Assembly (NCBI GenBank): GCA_002699125.1
Contig: PABI01000125.1
Coordinates: 62,001-126,000, forward strand
Length of the DNA stretch: 64,000 nucleotides
Reading direction: 5' to 3'
Source: Anaerolineaceae bacterium
Lineage (GTDB): Bacteria > Chloroflexota > Anaerolineae > Promineifilales > Promineifilaceae
The notes beneath the pieces are model-generated. The model did no database searches and had not been told where the DNA came from. It saw only the letters and a list, made by a program, of their open reading frames with translations. The position numbers and the translations under genes are program-made. Position 1 is the first letter of the stretch. Every line of letters starts with the position of its first letter. Positions 43,771-52,090 of this stretch are shown piece after piece.

Positions 43771-44050
43771 TTACCGCTTGCCTCTTGGATATATCCAACT
43801 CATACAGCAATACAAAGAGCCCCCCTTTGGTTTGATAGGGATGTGCTGCCGTTGCTCTTGAAAAACCTGTAAACCCTCACGGCCGTTGACTGCAGTGAAG
43901 ACGATGATCCCCAGGAAAAACGCTCAGAATGTCAGACAGAGCCTCGCGAACGGCCGTATCGTCGTCAATGATGAGAACTGCCCGTTTTCCAGGGGAGAAC
44001 GTTATCGCTCCATTTGCGCTATTCGGCAGAAAAACATCTTTTGACTTCAT
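43771..44050 (-). pseudogene. Frameshifted, truncated response regulator receiver
   Basis: From ATG 44050 the frame reads a receiver N terminus (KRAVLIIDDDTAVREALSDIL), then shifts at a run of five T (minus strand, near 43916-43920). The receiver continues in another frame (TAVNGREGLQVFQEQRQHIP) and stops before the phospho-acceptor aspartate would appear. The downstream sequence to 43656 has no recognisable receiver part. It therefore looks like a decayed regulator gene; a single-base sequencing error could explain the shift but not the missing second half. Confidence 0.6.
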
Positions 44051-44064
44051 GCTGTTTACGAAAC

Positions 44065-44460
44065 TTATTCGTCCATTAGCATTAGCTGCCGGGCACATTC
44101 AGCCGCCACCTGATTATCAGGATCAGTTTCGCCAGGCATTGTTGCCCAGCCTTGATCTTTGACATAGGTGGTCCGCCGGGTAGAAGTGGTTAACACTTGC
44201 AGTTCGGCCAGCTTCTCGGCGTTGAGTGGGTCCTGATTAAATTGGGCTACACAAATGGGTGCCAGGCGCTCCACAACGGCGTCTTCAGCCGCTCTGTCGG
44301 CCATTGTTTGGGCACTGCTGCCCAACGTCCAACCGCCTCGGGAAAAACCAAAATACAAGGTTATAATGATCGCCACGACGGCAATCCAGAAGGTCGTTGA
44401 CTTCGACTGTTTGGCTTTATCCCATCTTTGCCGAATATTTGAAAGCTTGGTTTGCATCAT
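44065..44460 (-). CDS. Conserved hypothetical membrane-anchored protein
   Basis: The 131-residue protein has one membrane helix (about residues 23-44, TTFWIAVVAIIITLYFGFSRGGW). An extracytoplasmic helical domain with LAPICVAQFNQDP, TTYVKDQGWATMPGE and a C-terminal VAAECARQLMLM follows. Proteins with the same ICVAQFNQDP and GWATMPGE blocks are common in Proteobacteria stress regions as far as I recall, which hints at a shared accessory origin. Two adjacent ATG codons (44460 and 44457) follow GGAGAAAT; the second has the better spacing. Confidence 0.75.
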   Translation of the reverse strand: MMQTKLSNIRQRWDKAKQSKSTTFWIAVVAIIITLYFGFSRGGWTLGSSAQTMADRAAEDAVVERLAPICVAQFNQDPLNAEKLAELQVLTTSTRRTTYVKDQGWATMPGETDPDNQVAAECARQLMLMDE

Positions 44461-44621
44461 ATTTCTCCATTGAGAATCGCAAGCGAAATCATCTATTTGC
44501 CTTGCAACTCTCGTTCATACTTAGCAGGTATCCACAAATAAGTTAGCGGTTTTCAGATTGATCCAATCTCGCCAAGTTAAAAATAAACGGTTAATTGGAC
44601 CTATAATCCTTATCATAAGGT

Positions 44622-44987
44622 TCATGGCTGAATAATGTTTGCCGCCGCAGCTCGCAGGCGCTCCGCTATCCGAACCGGTGTGTCGCCTTTACTAATGAAA
44701 CTGTCGGCGCCAGCGGAAAGAGCGGCCTGCTTGCGCGCATCCAGATGACTAATGAGGACAATAACGACCGCAGCCGGGCAGGTTGCGCGCAGTTCCCGGA
44801 GTGAAGTATCGTGCGGAATCAGGTCCCAATCCACGACCAACAGGTCAGGTTGTGTCCCGAAAGCTTGGGATAAAGTCGTAGGCCAATCAGCCGCATCCCC
44901 CACAACCTGCATGTTTAAATCTTTCAGTAACAGGCGCATCGCTGAACGAACGTCGGGTTGGCTATCGGCTAAAAACACACGGGTCAT
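44622..44987 (-). CDS. Receiver-only response regulator
   Basis: The 121-residue CheY-like domain has the opening TRVFLADSQPDVR, phospho-acceptor in LLVVDWDLIPHD and switch region VIVLISHLD. The conserved Lys lies in DSFISKGDTP. The SKGDTP end is typical of NarL/FixJ-type receivers, so this may be a regulator that lost its DNA-binding domain, or a genuine stand-alone receiver. The first acidic pocket is reduced (ADS in place of DD). No kinase gene is adjacent. Confidence 0.85.
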   Translation of the reverse strand: MTRVFLADSQPDVRSAMRLLLKDLNMQVVGDAADWPTTLSQAFGTQPDLLVVDWDLIPHDTSLRELRATCPAAVVIVLISHLDARKQAALSAGADSFISKGDTPVRIAERLRAAAANIIQP

Positions 44988-45011
44988 TTAAGTACGCTCC
45001 ATACATCAGAA

Positions 45012-45257
45012 TTATTCCAGAGAACTTTTCGCAACCTGTTTTGCCAGCAGAAATTCTTGCCAGGCCTCGTTGAAGACCTCTATGTATCCTGGGTTTACAT
45101 TGTTTACCACGAGCGTTGCCCAGTTTTTATGCTCGTCAATCTTACGTCGAGAGTGTTTAATCTCAGGATTTTGTAAACCTGACACACGGGCCAATGCCCC
45201 AATAGAGTCTTGGCGGGATTGTTGGTTAATAAGCCAATCACCGAATGTTAAAATCAT
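45012..45257 (-). CDS. Small YozE-like SAM-fold protein (hypothetical)
   Basis: The 81-residue protein has the pattern FGDWLINQQSRQDSIGALAR, then a SRRKIDEHKNWATLV segment and FNEAWQEFLLAK. The layout (WL..Q..RDD.IG..A......DEH..W) resembles the YozE/SAM-like small proteins found in several phyla. It has no signal or membrane helix and no catalytic motif. AAGGATACGAG precedes the ATG. It is 15 bp upstream (by stop and start) from the 83-residue gene on the same strand, so they may be one transcript. Confidence 0.6.
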   Translation of the reverse strand: MILTFGDWLINQQSRQDSIGALARVSGLQNPEIKHSRRKIDEHKNWATLVVNNVNPGYIEVFNEAWQEFLLAKQVAKSSLE

Positions 45258-45272
45258 CTCGTATCCTTGTTT

Positions 45273-45524
45273 TTAGGTGAGGATGTAACGGCCGTTTTGC
45301 AGGCTTAACGTCAAACTATTGGCCTCATTGTTGAGCTTACGAGCAAGTTCCCGACCCGTGGCCCCATTTTTGAAGAAGATGTCATAGCGTGAGGACTCTG
45401 CGAGTAAGGTGCAGACTTCGCCAGGATTGGCTAAACAGGTACTAATAAGGGTGCGTCCTAAAAATATTTGAGCCTGCACCCTTAATTTTATGTTGTTGTG
45501 GAAGGTAAGTTCTGTTGCGGCCAT
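45273..45524 (-). CDS. Hypothetical 83-residue protein
   Basis: The ATG at 45524 follows GGGAGAAG. The product (MAATELTFHNNIKLRVQAQI... ending LQNGRYILT) is predicted mostly as beta strands, with one cysteine pair (CLANPGEVC). I do not recognise it. A segment SRYDIFFKNGATGRELARKL looks like a conserved core. It is the first gene of a short minus-strand group with the 81-residue protein gene. Confidence 0.55.
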   Translation of the reverse strand: MAATELTFHNNIKLRVQAQIFLGRTLISTCLANPGEVCTLLAESSRYDIFFKNGATGRELARKLNNEANSLTLSLQNGRYILT

Positions 45525-45640
45525 CTTCTCCCTATTCAGTACGAACCAAACTTATCTTGCCCTACGGCGGACCATGACGTGGCCGCTGTTCGTAATCGAT
45601 ATGTGGTCGTACAGTAATCATACGGCGAATAGATTTTGGC

Positions 45641-45687
45641 TACATCGGCTGACCAACGGAGATTTATCTCCGCCAGTTGGGGGAGAT
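45641..45687. repeat. Dispersed hairpin element, copy 1
   Basis: TACATCGGCTGACCAACGG leads into a hairpin ATCTCCGCC-AGTT-GGGGGAGAT (45666-45687) that ends one base before the stop codon of the SLC13 gene on the minus strand. It is closely similar to copies at 52028-52072 and 59013-59057. Confidence 0.8.
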
Positions 45688-47472
45688 CTAGAGGGGCCAA
45701 AGAATTGGCAAGAAAACAATCAGCAACAACCAGATCATTAGCGTCAGTGGAAGTCCAACTTTTGTATAATCGAAAAAGCGATAACCACCGGGTCCGTAAA
45801 CCAACACCGAAGCCTGGTGACCAATGGGGAACAAGAATGAGTTAGAAGCAGCGATGGCGACACCCATAGCAAATGCCTGAGGCGCGACGCCAAGCGCCAC
45901 GGCCGAACTAATAGCGATCGGGGCAACCAGCACCGCCGCTGCGGCATTGGACATGAATTCAGTAATGATCGTGGTTAGCACAAACAATCCGATCATGATC
46001 GCGCGAGGGCCCAGGCCGCCAACCAGATCTATGATTTGGGCAGATAAAAAGTCTGCTGTGCCTGTCTGTTCCATAGCAATGCCCAGGGGAAGCATGCCTG
46101 CTATTAGGAATACAGACTGCCACTCGATTGATGCGTACGCTTCGTTCATAGCCAGAATGCCGACAAGGACCATCAACATCGCTGCCAGGACAACCGCTGT
46201 GGCCAGGTGCAGCATGCCGAACGATACCAGCAAAATCATCCCCCCGAATATAATCAACGAAAGCAGCGCCTTGTTTGTCCGTCGATGTTCCGTCGTGACA
46301 GGCTCCAGAACGATAAAAGCCAGATCCCGTCTTAGGTAATTAAGCCTTTGGCGCGGACCATGAACCAGCAAAATGTCCCCTAACTGCAAAGGAACATCAG
46401 ACAAGCGATTGACGATAACTGCCTCTTTGTGCCAAATTGCCAATACAGTCAAACCATATTTAGCACGGAAATCTACTTCTTTCAGGGTTTTACCAGCGAA
46501 GTCGGCAAGTTGACTGATGACCACCTCAATCATTGAGGCTTCGGAGGATTTGAGATCGAGTTCGCCCAAACGCATATGCGGATCGAGCGTAATCCCAATT
46601 CGATCTTGGACTTCCAGGATTTTTGTAATTGAGCCCTTGACCAGTAGGGTGTCGTCAACTTTAACATGGGTATCAGATAGATCCCCGGTTTGGAGATGGC
46701 CGTCGCGCATCAAGCCCATGACTGTCAGATCGTACGCTTTGCCCAAATGGGTATCTACGATGGTTTTGCCTACCAGGTTTGATTCAGGCAACACCTTGAG
46801 TTCGGTCAGATAATTACGCAGCTTGTAATCAACCGTCAAATCCTCTGCCGAATGCGTATCTCTGTCTGGAAGTAGGTGACGACCAGCCACAGCAAAGTAG
46901 GTGATGCCGCTGACCATGACGATGAGACCCATAGGTGTATAGTCAAAGAGTGTAAATGGTTCAAAACCGGCGTCAGCCAGGGCCGAACTGACCAGGAGAT
47001 TAGGGGGCGTGCCAATCAGCGTTGTGACCCCGCCCAACAAGGAGCCGAAAGCCAAAGGGATTAAAAGTTTAGATGCCGGGATGTTTGTCTTGCGACCGAT
47101 GGCGACAACCGCTGGCAGCAAAACGGCCGTAGCGCCAATATTGTTCATGAAAGCCGACATGGTTCCCACAGCGACCATGATCACTACCGTCAAGCGGCCC
47201 GCATGATTGCCGGAAATGCCAAGGATGCGCTGACCCAAATAGTCGGCGACGCCGGTAATGAAAAGGCCTTCACTGACGATGTAGATGGCCCAGACAGTGA
47301 TGACGGCCGGGTTTGAAAAACCGGAAAACGCTTCTTCAACGTTTAGAAGGCCGGTGAGGAGCAAAGACAGCAGAACCATCATGGAGATGAGATCCACACG
47401 AATACGCTCCGTCGCAAAGAGCACAATGGCAATGCCTAATATAGTAAGAACCAGAGTGATTTCAGGTGTCAT
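45688..47472 (-). CDS. SLC13/DASS-family anion transporter with two TrkA-C domains
   Basis: The 594-residue protein has two hydrophobic halves (residues about 1-190 and 400-594), flanking a cytoplasmic region with two TrkA-C (RCK-C) domains (about 215-300 and 310-385). Each TrkA-C domain contains a DDTLLVKG / GDILLVHG strand. The transporter motifs are SAFMNNIGATAVLLPAV in the first half and EFMSNAAAAVLVAPIA in the second, both SNT-like signatures of Na+/dicarboxylate-sulfate permeases. FGSLLGGVTTLIGTPPN is also present. It probably imports sulfate or a small carboxylate. A hairpin repeat abuts its stop codon. Confidence 0.9.
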   Translation of the reverse strand: MTPEITLVLTILGIAIVLFATERIRVDLISMMVLLSLLLTGLLNVEEAFSGFSNPAVITVWAIYIVSEGLFITGVADYLGQRILGISGNHAGRLTVVIMVAVGTMSAFMNNIGATAVLLPAVVAIGRKTNIPASKLLIPLAFGSLLGGVTTLIGTPPNLLVSSALADAGFEPFTLFDYTPMGLIVMVSGITYFAVAGRHLLPDRDTHSAEDLTVDYKLRNYLTELKVLPESNLVGKTIVDTHLGKAYDLTVMGLMRDGHLQTGDLSDTHVKVDDTLLVKGSITKILEVQDRIGITLDPHMRLGELDLKSSEASMIEVVISQLADFAGKTLKEVDFRAKYGLTVLAIWHKEAVIVNRLSDVPLQLGDILLVHGPRQRLNYLRRDLAFIVLEPVTTEHRRTNKALLSLIIFGGMILLVSFGMLHLATAVVLAAMLMVLVGILAMNEAYASIEWQSVFLIAGMLPLGIAMEQTGTADFLSAQIIDLVGGLGPRAIMIGLFVLTTIITEFMSNAAAAVLVAPIAISSAVALGVAPQAFAMGVAIAASNSFLFPIGHQASVLVYGPGGYRFFDYTKVGLPLTLMIWLLLIVFLPILWPL

Positions 47473-47545
47473 TGGTGCCGTTTCCTTAACTCCGCCGCAA
47501 TACAGCTAGGGGATATTCATTTCCTTCAGTTGGGGAAGAAGATGG

Positions 47546-48796
47546 TTATCTTGCGTTTCTGGTTGTTTCTGTATATAGATTTGGTTGGGTGTGTTCGGCC
47601 AACGCCAGCAAGCGACTTTGCTCAGTAGAAGTTGAGAGCGATGGTTCTGCCTGCACTATTAAATGGGTCAGCCGCGTCATGCAGTCGATAACCAATGGTG
47701 GCGGCGGTTCATCCATCGCCTTAATCGTGCTCCACAGCTGTGCCTCTCGCTCTTTAAGGTCTGAAACCCGGGCCGAAGCGCCGGAAGCAGCCCGGTGGCT
47801 CACCAATCGGCTCCACAAGATTTGACAAGTGGCTGATAACGGTGGGGCAACAACAATCCCGAGCAGACCATAAGCGTCTGCCAGAGCAATGAGGAAGAGG
47901 AGGGTCAACATTGGGTTGATATGTCTACGCTGGAAAAGACGGGGTTCAATCCACCATTTCAGTACGCCCATGACAACCAGTGTATAAACGGCCGTCATCA
48001 AGCTCAGAGGCACACCAGTCAGTAATCCCAGCAATAGAGGGGGAAGCACCGCCAGCGTTGCGCCAGCCACAGGTATTAACAAGGCGACAGCGCCGGCGAG
48101 GGCTAACAGCGCCGGATAGGGCGATCCCAGCGCCCAGTAACCCAGCCCCAACAGCACGCCCGCCAGGAGACTTTGGGCCACCTCGCTGCGAATGTAAGCG
48201 CCGAGATCCGACTCGATAGTCTGCCAGATATCACGTGCCCTACTACGTTGCACCGGTGGCAGCAGCGAGAGCCACAGTCGTTCAAAATGGATTTTGTCCA
48301 TACTCCAATAAAGGCTTAAGAATAAAACAACAACTCCGCTGCTCAGGATCGTAAAAACACCTTGCGTAAAACCTAGGACAGCGGGCAGCACAAGCTGCCC
48401 GTTTTCGCCAATCAGGGCCACAAAAAAGTCGCTCGGTGGCGGTAGCCGTGTATCTAGAAACTGTTGCAACGCACTGCCTTGCAACCAGACCGGCTGCTGC
48501 CAGACATCCTGCACAGACACCTGTTGGGCCAGCTCCTGAATGTCACGAATGGCGGCTCCGCTGCCTAGAACGAGTAAGAGACCAATACTGCCCAGGAGTA
48601 CCAGGTAGAGCAATATCAGGGCCAAGCGCACGGCCAGGCTTTGTCCAGCTGGGCGCTTGATAAGCGGACGTGCTGCTGACGCCAGCGCCAATGAGACCAG
48701 AACGTAAATAACCACGAGGCGAAACTGCCAAAATAAGGCCAGCGCCAGCAGGGTGATCATAACGGCCGTTCCCGCCCACATCACTCGTTTTGTCAT
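47546..48796 (-). CDS. AI-2E/PerM family transporter (second of a pair)
   Basis: The 416-residue protein has about eight hydrophobic segments and the family pattern: an N-terminal pair of helices and an amphipathic extracytoplasmic part. It also has VVVLFLSLYWSMD and a C-terminal core with VALLIPVAGATLAVLPPLLLG and KWWIEPRLFQRRHINPMLTL. The C-terminal 90 residues are cytoplasmic and hydrophilic. Family members export AI-2 or act as ion/proton antiporters, so the name does not fix a substrate. Its start overlaps the stop of the preceding paralogue by four bases. Confidence 0.85.
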   Translation of the reverse strand: MTKRVMWAGTAVMITLLALALFWQFRLVVIYVLVSLALASAARPLIKRPAGQSLAVRLALILLYLVLLGSIGLLLVLGSGAAIRDIQELAQQVSVQDVWQQPVWLQGSALQQFLDTRLPPPSDFFVALIGENGQLVLPAVLGFTQGVFTILSSGVVVLFLSLYWSMDKIHFERLWLSLLPPVQRSRARDIWQTIESDLGAYIRSEVAQSLLAGVLLGLGYWALGSPYPALLALAGAVALLIPVAGATLAVLPPLLLGLLTGVPLSLMTAVYTLVVMGVLKWWIEPRLFQRRHINPMLTLLFLIALADAYGLLGIVVAPPLSATCQILWSRLVSHRAASGASARVSDLKEREAQLWSTIKAMDEPPPPLVIDCMTRLTHLIVQAEPSLSTSTEQSRLLALAEHTQPNLYTETTRNAR

Positions 48797-50067
48797 TCTG
48801 CCCCCGAAAGATTAGCCTGGGCCAGCAGGGTATCCAGATCGTTGGCAAGCGATTCAACCTCGTCCATCAACTGATCCGTCTGCCTGACCGTTTGGTCTGA
48901 ACCTTCCTGCGTGAGCCGCGCCTGTTTACGCAGATCCTGGGCCAATTCTTGCGCCTCATAACGCAAACGGCTGGCAAAATCACGGCCAACGGCAATCTCC
49001 GGCTCTGCGGCTTGCCGATGAAAGACGAAGCGGTTGAGTAAGATCTGGATCATAGCAGCCAGCGGAATGGCCATCAGCGCCCCGGCCACACCCAGCAATG
49101 AGCTAAACGCAAAAAGCGCCAACAGGGTAACAAACGGGTTGACACCCACCGCCTGACGCATGACACGCGGCACCAGCACACTGTTTTCCAACTGCTGAAT
49201 CACAATCGTGGCGATGATGACCCAGATGACCTTGTCTGGCCCCAACGACAGAGCCACCAGTGCCGCCGGAATGGCGCCGAGAAGCGGTCCAACGAGGGGG
49301 ACCGCCTCCATAATGCCCGCCACAAACGCCAGCACCAAAACATAGGGCAAGCCGATGAGCGAGTAGGCAACCAGGGCCATGGTGCCGACGACCAGCATCA
49401 GGATGCCCTGCCCGGCAATATAGGCAGCCACCTTTGTTTCCATCGCCACTATAAGTTCGCTAATGCCCTCGCGCTGACTTTTCGGTGTCAACAGCAGCAA
49501 GGCGCGGATGGTTCGCGGCCCATCGAGAGTCCAGTAAGCAGCCAAAAGCAGAATGACAACGGCCGTAAAAAACCCGTTTGCCACTGAGGCCACGTAACCC
49601 AACACCTGTCCCGCCGAATCCACCATCTCCTGTCCCGTCTGCTGTACCGGATCCAGGATTGATAAGGCATTGGGCAAAATCGCTCTCAGACTCTCCGTCA
49701 ATAGATTCGGATTCTCAAGCGTCCAGCCGTACACGCTTTGGTAATATCCCGGTATAGCGGCTGCAATTGTGGTGCTTTGCTCGGCAATCAGGGGGAATAA
49801 CAGGAGCACGAAGCCAATAAGCAAGGCCAGCAGCAGCAAATAAACCAGGCTGACGCCCGCTTTCTGAGGCAGCCCGCGCCGCTGCAGCCAAAGGACCATT
49901 GGCCTGAGGATAGTGCCAATCACCACAGCCACAAACAAAATGAAAATGACCTGATAAAAGCGATAGACCAACCAGAAGCTCAGGCCCACAAAAGCGAGAA
50001 CAAGCGTAGCCCAGGCAACCCGCCAGAACGTCCAGTTAACCAGTGGTGAAGGTGGAGAAGGTGTCAT
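48793..50067 (-). CDS. AI-2E/PerM family transporter (first of a pair)
   Basis: The 424-residue paralogue of the next gene has the same fold: VVIGTILRPMVLWLQRRGLP near the N terminus, VVILLLAAYWTLDGPRT, AGIMEAVPLVGPLLGAIPA and QQLENSVLVPRVMRQAVGVN (the PerM signature). The C-terminal tail of about 75 residues forms an acidic coiled coil (RYEAQELAQDLRKQ to the end). The four-base ATGA overlap with the downstream paralogue suggests a hetero-oligomer made in equal amounts. No substrate can be read. Confidence 0.88.
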   Translation of the reverse strand: MTPSPPSPLVNWTFWRVAWATLVLAFVGLSFWLVYRFYQVIFILFVAVVIGTILRPMVLWLQRRGLPQKAGVSLVYLLLLALLIGFVLLLFPLIAEQSTTIAAAIPGYYQSVYGWTLENPNLLTESLRAILPNALSILDPVQQTGQEMVDSAGQVLGYVASVANGFFTAVVILLLAAYWTLDGPRTIRALLLLTPKSQREGISELIVAMETKVAAYIAGQGILMLVVGTMALVAYSLIGLPYVLVLAFVAGIMEAVPLVGPLLGAIPAALVALSLGPDKVIWVIIATIVIQQLENSVLVPRVMRQAVGVNPFVTLLALFAFSSLLGVAGALMAIPLAAMIQILLNRFVFHRQAAEPEIAVGRDFASRLRYEAQELAQDLRKQARLTQEGSDQTVRQTDQLMDEVESLANDLDTLLAQANLSGAE

Positions 50068-50086
50068 CTAAAGTAAGCGAACAGTT

Positions 50087-50416
50087 TTAGTAGTTTCGCT
50101 GTTGCTCACGAAGTTCCCGCACTTGGTGTTCAACAGCATCTAAAGCACCATCGAGCGTGGCTTGAAACTGCTCACCCTTTTGAGTAGCGGCAATATGGTC
50201 TGATCCCATATAGACGACTATTGTCACTTCATAGATATGTGCTGTCTGACGTCCCTGGGAAGGCTGCTTAAAGTTAACGACTCCGCCTGAAATATCATTG
50301 TGACCTTCTGCCAATTTACCAAGCCGGTCTACCGCTAGCGTGTAGAATTCGTTCTCGCTTTTCTTGATGTCATCAAGTTCATTATTAAACTCAATCGGAA
50401 AGTGTGCTTCGTTCAT
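50087..50416 (-). CDS. HPF/RaiA-like ribosome hibernation factor
   Basis: The start is placed at ATG 50416 (MNEAHFPIEFNNELDD); the longer frame is antisense to the upstream gene end. The 109-residue product has the S30AE-type alternation: an N-terminal strand, then ENEFYTLAVDRLGKLAEGHN, the strand HIYEVTIVVYMGSDHIAATQKG and the helix ATLDGALDAVEHQVREL. Short HPF proteins bind the 30S decoding centre and inactivate ribosomes in stasis. The fit is by pattern and not strong identity. It lies between the transporter pair and the baeRF-type gene. Confidence 0.65.
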   Translation of the reverse strand: MNEAHFPIEFNNELDDIKKSENEFYTLAVDRLGKLAEGHNDISGGVVNFKQPSQGRQTAHIYEVTIVVYMGSDHIAATQKGEQFQATLDGALDAVEHQVRELREQQRNY

Positions 50417-50474
50417 TTTATCTTTGCCTTTGGTTTGTTTGCCGAGCGATACCCGTTCACACTGATTGCCAAAG

Positions 50475-51632
50475 CTAATAGCGGAAAACAGCCGCAACGG
50501 GTGATTTTGTTGGCATTTTGTCCTGTGGAAGCGCGTAAACGGTTCCGCCGTTTTGCAGCGTCTGCATCGCGGCGAAGTCCAACAGTGGGAAACAGTCTTT
50601 CCGACTCTGGCCTTCCTGGTACTGAATAACTTTCCCCGTATCACGATCGAAACTACCCCACACCTCAGCATTAACGGCTAAGATGAGTCTATCCACGCGT
50701 CCATAAAACGCGGCCGCGACAACCTCTTCAACGTTATCCGCTGCTTTATCTGTATCGGCAAGCTGCTGATATTGCGCCGTAATCTTTTCCGTCTCTTGAC
50801 GGAAATAGGGTTCTACAATAGGCCAGGCTTGTTCCTGTAACGCTTCAGACCGTAAATGTTCAGGACTGCCTGTTATACCTTCAGGCATGATCTTGGTGTA
50901 TTCGCTAACCTGACGATAAATCGGCAGGAGATAATCGACACCAGCTAAGATGAGCGGTGCTTGCTGCTCATGAAAGATTTCTTTGAGTCCTTGATCCACC
51001 AGGTTGAGATAGTGTTCAATCCTGACTTTCTGTTCCTCATCGCCGGGACCCTGTCCATGGAACATGCCCGCCCCCGTCCCACCTTGCGACGTTCCCGTGC
51101 GAACCTGCAACTGTTTTTCCGGATCATCGAATTTCAGCGCTTCGTCTAGACTCTCAGGTGTTCCATCCGGTAGATCGATTTGACCCACACTATGACGTGT
51201 TCCTTCAAACAGTCGAACCGCATTCTGGCTTATGGCCAGGATGTAATAATGTCCATTATTTGTGAACAGCGGCAAAACAGGTTTGACATAATAGGATCGA
51301 GCAATGATAAGCAGTTCCTCGACGCGAAAGGGGAGATGATAGTAGTGGAAGTCAGCCGCAGTTAGAAATACGGCCAATCCATCGTGCTGATGCCTCCAGA
51401 AATAGGTGTCGCCTAATAATGCTTGCGCGGGTTGGAGCAAGTCACTCACTTCGCGCGGCCCCATCCCGCTGTTCAGAAACTGTTGTTCGGCATCTTGAAG
51501 AAGGTTTTTGAAGCGAATGGGAGCTTGTTGGGTATCCTGACCGGTACGATAAGTTGGCAAAAAAATTGATACACTTGGGCTGTCCCCTTGTTGTGCCAAC
51601 TCTTTGATCTGGTCTAAAGTTAAGTATTTCAT
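50475..51632 (-). CDS. Bacterial archaeo-eukaryotic release-factor-like protein (baeRF3 type)
   Basis: The ATG at 51632 (MKYLTLDQIKELAQ) has GAGGAG just upstream. The 385-residue protein carries the eRF1-like N-terminal pattern SVSIFLPTYRTGQDTQQAPIR, a central YYILAISQNAVRLFEGTRHS strand set and a Gly-rich loop near HGQGPGDEEQ. APLILAGVDYLLPIYRQ and a C-terminal DRLILAVNAEVWGSFDR follow. baeRF proteins are thought to act on stalled or stressed ribosomes; the exact role is unproven. The neighbouring HPF-like gene supports a ribosome-linked function. Confidence 0.75.
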   Translation of the reverse strand: MKYLTLDQIKELAQQGDSPSVSIFLPTYRTGQDTQQAPIRFKNLLQDAEQQFLNSGMGPREVSDLLQPAQALLGDTYFWRHQHDGLAVFLTAADFHYYHLPFRVEELLIIARSYYVKPVLPLFTNNGHYYILAISQNAVRLFEGTRHSVGQIDLPDGTPESLDEALKFDDPEKQLQVRTGTSQGGTGAGMFHGQGPGDEEQKVRIEHYLNLVDQGLKEIFHEQQAPLILAGVDYLLPIYRQVSEYTKIMPEGITGSPEHLRSEALQEQAWPIVEPYFRQETEKITAQYQQLADTDKAADNVEEVVAAAFYGRVDRLILAVNAEVWGSFDRDTGKVIQYQEGQSRKDCFPLLDFAAMQTLQNGGTVYALPQDKMPTKSPVAAVFRY

Positions 51633-51642
51633 CGGTAACTCC

Positions 51643-51921
51643 TCACCCTGGGCTTTGGCCGAGTTCCTCTTTAGCTTCCTGCTCCATCTTTTCGAGGCGC
51701 GTGTAATAATCGGCAAACTCATTGAGATGAGCAAGCGCGATTTTACCGGTGAAGAGGAGGTCGTTGCCCGTCACGTCTGTTGCTGGGTCGTGCAACCCAT
51801 GTTCTAACTCAACCTCTAAACCCATACGGAACTGCTCCAGGTCGATGCGACCCCAGTCAACACCAAGTTTGTCACCGGCTTCGCGGACCTGCTCGGTTGT
51901 GAAATGCTTTTTAGCTGACAT
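51643..51921 (-). CDS. DUF5661 family protein (copy 2)
   Basis: The ATG at 51921 is preceded by AAGGAG. The 92-residue product shares KKHFTTEQ, VELEHGL, PATDVTGND and TGKIALAHLNEFADYYTRLE with the copy at 39281-39580. The stop lies ten bases before the baeRF-type gene start, so the two are almost certainly cotranscribed. Function is unknown; the duplication inside one 13-kb region suggests a useful stress or regulatory role. Confidence 0.83.
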   Translation of the reverse strand: MSAKKHFTTEQVREAGDKLGVDWGRIDLEQFRMGLEVELEHGLHDPATDVTGNDLLFTGKIALAHLNEFADYYTRLEKMEQEAKEELGQSPG

Positions 51922-52027
51922 TTTCTTCTCCTTATCTTCCACTTGTGTACAATTTGTCACAATTTTTTGTAAATCTATTCGCCGTGACAACACACGAGTT
52001 AATCGTACCTTCAATGCGCTCCGGCAG

Positions 52028-52072
52028 CATCAGCTGAACAGGGGATTTTTTGCTCCGCCAGTTGGGGGAGCT
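52028..52072. repeat. Dispersed hairpin element, copy 2
   Basis: The core GCTCCGCCAGTTGGGGGAGC forms a hairpin, with a left flank (GCATCAGCTGAACAGGGGAT) related to the other copies. It lies 19 bp beyond the stop codon of the hybrid kinase gene, in the same relative place as the copies after the SLC13 and NarL-type genes. Confidence 0.75.
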
Positions 52073-52090
52073 AAAAGACCGATTACTTAT

